Shown here piece by piece: positions 61,392 to 64,000 of a stretch of DNA of 64,000 nt (positions are counted from its first letter, which is position 1; every line of letters begins with the position of its first letter). The notes under the pieces are model-generated. The model worked only from the letters and a program-made list of their open reading frames with translations. It did no database searches and had not been told where the DNA came from. Location: assembly GCF_014805685.1 (NCBI RefSeq), contig NC_060884.1, forward strand, positions 15,001,356-15,065,355, in the 5' to 3' direction. This DNA is from Silurus meridionalis. Its lineage: Eukaryota; Chordata; Actinopteri; Siluriformes; Siluridae. Position numbers and translations under genes: made by a program.

Positions 61392-63176
61392 GGATGCACC
61401 GAATATTCGGCCACCGAAAAGTGCATTTTCGATTTTCGGTTTTCGGCCGAAAGACTTTGATCACCGAAAAAACATGGCCGAAACAGTTTGTTGTGATGAT
61501 GCAAACAGAAACCGCGGCCTGCACGTGCATGTCTAAAGCAACATGTCTGCGGTGTGGACGTATTTCAGTATATCTGAGAAAGATCCACGGATAGCGATTT
61601 GCAAAACATGTAATGCCGAAATTTCAAGAGGGGGTGCGTCTGCAAAGACTGACGTCGGGTTTAATTTATCACCTGAAATCCAAACATCCCGATCGCTATG
61701 CTGAATATGAGAGGAACGCGGCACAGAAAAGCAAAACCCCTCCGAGCATGCGTACTCCATCTGTGGTGGACGTTTTTGAAAAGGCAGGAAGTTTCCCAGT
61801 GATATTGTTGTAGTGTTGTATCTTTAAGTGGTTGCACTTGTTCTGAATGCACTTTGTTTTTATAAAAGTACATGTTAAATTTTACAACCTTTCAGCAGGC
61901 CAGAGGGACTGTACATTATTATTTAATGTATGTTATTTAAGTTAAACATTTAAGTTTGAATTTTAATAATATTTTATCCTGCGCATTGTTGCAATGTGCT
62001 ATAAATAAATATTTTCATAATTTGTAATTGATTTATTCTTTGAAACTTTAATATTAATTCATGCAATTGAAATGCTTTTATTTTAGTAAGTTTAGTACAC
62101 AGTCATAGCCATAAATGCAATGGTAATAATTGGCATAATTTCTTTCCCTTATCATCTAGATGTCATAATATGAATAAAGAACAGTTATTCCACAGAAGTG
62201 CATGATCAGTGACAAATCGCCATCACTTTAAGCAAACAAGGTCAAGCATGTGCCATTATAGCACAGTAGTTTGGCCACAAAACATGCATGTGTGTGTTTG
62301 TGTGTACACGATTTTTAATTACTTAAATCATTAAAGAGCCCTATTTTTGCTTTTAATTTAGCCTACTGAGTCTCACCTCTATTAAAACTCCATTACTGTC
62401 TCCAGGGAGCACTTGAGACAAGTCCAACAATTATTTAGTCCAAGCTTCTTTGCTCAAGATTACAATTTGTTTTGATCGCTCATTCGATGAGGCATTTCAC
62501 ACAGAGACCAGGCTGTTCACATATCAGACTGAATATGACAGTGACTATTATCTTGTTTTTAACTGGAGTTCATTTTGCCAATTTTGAACAGCTACTGTCA
62601 TTATACAGCTACACAGATACATATACAAATCATACAGAACTGACCCGGATTTACTGCTTATGTTTATATGCACCACATAAAGCTTTTTGGCTGCTTTTGT
62701 GGATTGCTGTATTCTGAAAAATATGTGGACAGTGGCACAATTTTTATATCACAAAAATAGATTTAAATTTCAACACGTTCAGAAGGTTTTTAAATGCAAA
62801 TATTTAATTAACCATTTTGAAATTACTGCATTTTTTTTACATAGTCCTTTATTTTCACAGGCTCAAAACTAATTGGACTATTTATTGATAATGCCCAGGT
62901 ATGGCCCGTTTCCTCCTTATTTCAGAAGATTCAAAAAAGTGTTAGAGTTGATTCCAAGTTATGCCACTGTCCAAAAACGTATGTCATTGTTTATACCCTT
63001 ACATGACACACAATTATATTATTAACCTGATAAATGTCGCATTATAGTCCAACCCTATTGCCGGGATTTGCAGAACTAGTACAGTAAAAATCACTCTCCA
63101 TCTATTAAACCTCCACTTTCCCTCCTTTCATTTTCTTCTTCTCTTTACAGCAACCTTGACACTGACAAGTTATCAG
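38439..63176 (+). CDS. necab3: N-terminal EF-hand calcium-binding protein, NECAB3-like (5' part)
   Basis: Neuronal Ca2+-binding family with an N-terminal EF-hand and, further on, a coiled coil and an ABM-type monooxygenase-like domain. Only the first four coding exons are in the window: 38439-38555, 43867-43891, 59661-59769 and 63151-63176, 277 nt or about 92 codons. All junctions keep frame. The start [12 protein letters not shown] resembles the NECAB3 N-terminus more than NECAB1/2. The EF loop [12 protein letters not shown] (about residues 45-56) has the standard Ca2+ ligands, followed by [18 protein letters not shown] and NLDTDKLS. Introns are 5.3, 15.8 and 3.4 kb; exons 2 and 4 are 25 and 26 nt. 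The 3' part lies beyond the right edge. Family certain; paralogue inferred from sequence and from ITCH linkage. Confidence 0.88.
38556..43866 (+). other. necab3 intron 1
   Basis: Apart from a probable inverted-repeat element at 41788-42253, nothing was recognised; frames here are short and non-conserved. Confidence 0.55.
41788..42253. mobile_element. Probable non-autonomous DNA transposon
   Basis: The left end TTAGGCTTAGGCCACATCCA resembles the inverted right end (ATGAATGTAGCCTTAG) at about two bases in three. The interior is reminiscent of a fish repeat family whose ends read '...GCCACATCCACA...'. Target duplication not resolved. Confidence 0.4.
44740..45490. other. GC-rich island of unknown origin with 42-bp tandem repeats
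   Basis: Clearly richer in G+C than the flanking intron. No known element was recognised. It includes the minisatellite at 45017-45184 and ends near 45490. Could be part of an LTR or other retroelement, or a CpG-rich intronic segment. Confidence 0.4.
45017..45184. repeat. 42-bp minisatellite, four units
   Basis: Four consecutive 42-nt units start at 45017, 45059, 45101 and 45143, each with CATGAGCAG or its variant GTGAGCAG. The period is a multiple of three, so a plus-strand frame reads HEQ-type 14-residue repeats; this is probably incidental. Confidence 0.8.
45910..46010. repeat. Fragment of a common fish repeat (possible)
   Basis: Contains AACGTGTTAATTGACGCAAA and TTTTAACAGCACTAATTTTA followed by TTAACGCGC, like the end of a fish DNA repeat with 'TTAACGCG..TTGACAGC'. 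No boundaries found. Confidence 0.3.
46832..47853 (+). mobile_element. hAT-superfamily transposon, non-autonomous, with exact 8-bp target duplication
   Basis: The ends are CAGTGTTGGGCAATAACC and ...CTAGCACAACACTG, with CAGTGTTG inverted at each end. Both sides are flanked by AATAACTG (46824-46831 and 47854-47861), the 8-bp duplication of hAT elements. Subterminal sequence is rich in AGTAACG/GTTACT motifs. Inside, 47140-47290 keeps a decayed BED-finger segment (KCKLC..., IAATSNLWK.LQKLHAS across a frameshift). No intact transposase. Confidence 0.88.
48051..48430 (+). mobile_element. hAT transposase C-terminal fragment
   Basis: The frame from 48220 reads [20 protein letters not shown] and [13 protein letters not shown], the hAT C-terminal dimerisation motif, preceded by [17 protein letters not shown] sequence. 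Short and truncated. Confidence 0.7.
48953..49670 (+). mobile_element. hAT element, 5' part with TTF-type zinc finger
   Basis: Begins CAGTGGCGGGCGGTGAGTGC, a hAT-like end. At about 49500-49650 the plus strand encodes [20 protein letters not shown] and [20 protein letters not shown], the TTF-type zinc-finger region of ZMYM-like hAT transposases, ending in a stop after EEQCKL. The rest of the transposase is absent. Confidence 0.65.
49680..52180. other. necab3 intron 2, unassigned part
   Basis: No gene or repeat family recognised with confidence. Confidence 0.5.
52190..52545 (+). mobile_element. DNA transposon remnant (possible)
   Basis: Ends AAAGCGGGGGATTACTGTAT, like the terminal repeat of a common fish DNA element ('...GCGATAAACC...GGGATTACTGTA'). 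The opposite terminus was not found. Confidence 0.35.
53318..53815 (+). mobile_element. RTE-type retrotransposon 3' fragment
   Basis: Frame 53382-53814 reads [36 protein letters not shown] and [16 protein letters not shown]. Compared with the copies at 10630 and 21072 it has small internal deletions, and it lacks the GGCGACCCC end and GAA tail. Confidence 0.85.
55040..55135 (+). repeat. SINE-like tail
   Basis: Contains CATGAACCCAAGACCCCTGG and GTAACCACTAGGCTACCAC, a tRNA-related SINE segment immediately before the telomere-like tract. Confidence 0.45.
55140..56065 (+). repeat. Degenerate telomere-like (CCCTAA)n/(AACCCTAATTCT)n tract
   Basis: More than 900 bp in which AACCCTAA, AACCTTAA and AATTCTAACCC units recur with heavy substitution. 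The units resemble the vertebrate telomere hexamer in C-rich orientation, with a 12-nt higher-order form. It lies within necab3 intron 2. The long open frames on both strands here are by-products of the repeat. Confidence 0.85.
57005..57235 (+). repeat. LINE/SINE tail with (GAAT)n end
   Basis: Shows GATTGACTAGCGTCCTGTTC, then CTCCAGATTCACAGTGACCC and TGACCAGGATAAAGCAATTA, ending GATGAATGAATGAATGAAA. A common fish 3' tail, worn. Confidence 0.65.
60465..61317. mobile_element. Tigger/pogo-like non-autonomous DNA transposon
   Basis: The inverted ends CAGTGGAACCCGGTTATGTC and CAGTCGAACCCACTTATCTC (complement of the right end) are flanked by TA. Both subterminal regions hold many copies of TCGA(G/C)ATAA(C)CGA-type motifs in both orientations. 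No transposase frame. The element contains a smaller palindrome at 60985-61087. Length 853 bp. Superfamily inferred from TA duplication and end sequence. Confidence 0.75.
60985..61087. mobile_element. Nested palindromic MITE
   Basis: Arms of 33 bp (60985-61017 and 61055-61087) are perfect inverted copies apart from one C/T difference; each contains GTATTTTCGCGTATATAAG. The 37-bp loop has no other structure. Resembles a known fish TA-flanked MITE ('CGTATTTTC...TATAAG.CGC'). Confidence 0.85.
61327..61388. repeat. (AT)n microsatellite
   Basis: About 31 AT units between the Tigger-like element and the hAT-like fragment. Confidence 0.95.
61389..61812 (+). mobile_element. hAT-like element, 5' end with BED zinc finger
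   Basis: Begins TAGGGATGCACCGAATATTC, a typical hAT terminus of fish. Around 61540-61790 the plus strand encodes, across a frameshift, [27 protein letters not shown] and [20 protein letters not shown], a BED-type zinc finger (CxxC...HxxxxH). The rest of the transposase and the right terminus were not found. Confidence 0.75.
61813..63150 (+). other. necab3 intron 3, distal part
   Basis: AT-rich with no recognised gene or repeat; ends in the pyrimidine tract and CTCTTTACAG acceptor of exon 4. Confidence 0.55.
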
Positions 63177-64000
63177 GTAGGCTTAAATAATTATTTTCTG
63201 TTTAATAAGTTTCATAAGTAAAAACACAACTATGTTCCTCTTATTCCTCCTTTTAATTTGACCTGGCTACATGTAGCTTTTTACCGATTCATCTAGAGAT
63301 TTTGGAAAGGTGTCAGGGCCTTGTGGAGGTGGAAAAATGGAACCTGGTGGAGTTAGTAAATAGTTTTTTGTTTGAGCCTGCAGAGTTGGAATGGTGAAAT
63401 AAATTTGCAGCAATACAGCCATTTCATGAGCCATTTCATTGGTCATCTGCACAGGGCAACAGAGTAACAGATTGGTGTCAGACAAATATGGCAGTCTTCA
63501 GAAGTCATTCCAGACTTGAGACACTATTGATGATGCTGGGGCTTTTACTTTATATGGAGCAGTAACACAAATATACATTTTAAAAAATCATTTATTATCA
63601 TGTTGTTAGTAATTATGGAAATATTTCACAATATAACTGGCTTTTGGGGTTTTTAATACATTTTTATTATTTAAAAAGACTCTAAAGCTTGGAAAAGAAA
63701 AATAAAACTTTTATAATTTGTAATACATCTTATTATAATTTTGTGTATTTAATTAATGTATTTAAGATATCTGTTTCTATATTTTGGCTCCCCTGAAATG
63801 TGTGTGGTCTACCACCAAAACCTCAAGTTGTTAAACACATGCAGGTGTAAATATGTAAATATTGGAAACGATAGCTTAGATTTGCCATCTGATAATCCTC
63901 TATTGATCTCAAACTCAAATGTCATCACTTTATATCAAAATACAAATGAATCATGCTTGTCGTTTTAATACTTTCAGAGGGAATTCTATAGTGTGTAATG

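Noticed and set aside
61220..61594. Frame of 124 codons with a YIYIYI run.
   Set aside because: It reads through the (AT)n microsatellite and joins two unrelated transposon ends.

Overview
This window is vertebrate nuclear DNA, almost certainly from a teleost fish. Four conserved, intron-containing genes are spread over 64 kb of AT-rich sequence that is full of fish-type transposon relics: Tc1-like, hAT, Tigger-like TA-flanked elements, RTE-type non-LTR fragments ending in GAA tails, and tRNA-SINE-like tails. No prokaryotic operon, CRISPR array, rRNA or tRNA gene was recognised. No sequence feature reliably points to a species.

Layout. (1) 1135-11819, minus strand: ddx27, a nucleolar DEAD-box helicase of ribosome biogenesis. 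Thirteen coding exons are visible; the 3' part, from helicase motif VI on, lies beyond the left edge. Its introns carry a Tc1-like relic, a relic of a restriction-like-endonuclease (R2/R4-like) non-LTR element, a TA-flanked inverted-repeat element, and an RTE 3' end. (2) 12999-16151, minus: snrpb, the spliceosomal Sm B/B' protein, complete. Its seven coding exons sum to 717 nt (238 aa plus stop). (3) 16.2-24.8 kb: intergenic, with RTE fragments, one of them split by a Tc1-like element. (4) 24828-32118, minus: itch, a NEDD4-family HECT ubiquitin ligase. Twenty-three coding exons encode C2, proline-rich linker, four WW domains and HECT, in continuous frame; only the first few codons are unplaced. 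A CpG-rich block at about 36.3-36.7 kb is the likely promoter. (5) 38439-63176 and beyond, plus strand and divergent from itch: the first four coding exons of a NECAB EF-hand gene, most like necab3, with introns of 5.3, 15.8 and 3.4 kb that hold hAT and Tigger-like elements, a 42-bp minisatellite and a 0.9-kb degenerate telomere-like tract.

The four genes are unrelated housekeeping or signalling genes: ribosome assembly, splicing, ubiquitination and neuronal calcium binding. ITCH and NECAB3 are neighbours on human chromosome 20q11, which supports conserved linkage. I found no new multi-gene system. The more interesting points are a frame break in ddx27 exon 5, a candidate poison exon and a GC-AG intron in snrpb, a perfect CLEAR-box palindrome upstream of itch, nested transposons, and several repeat structures in the necab introns.
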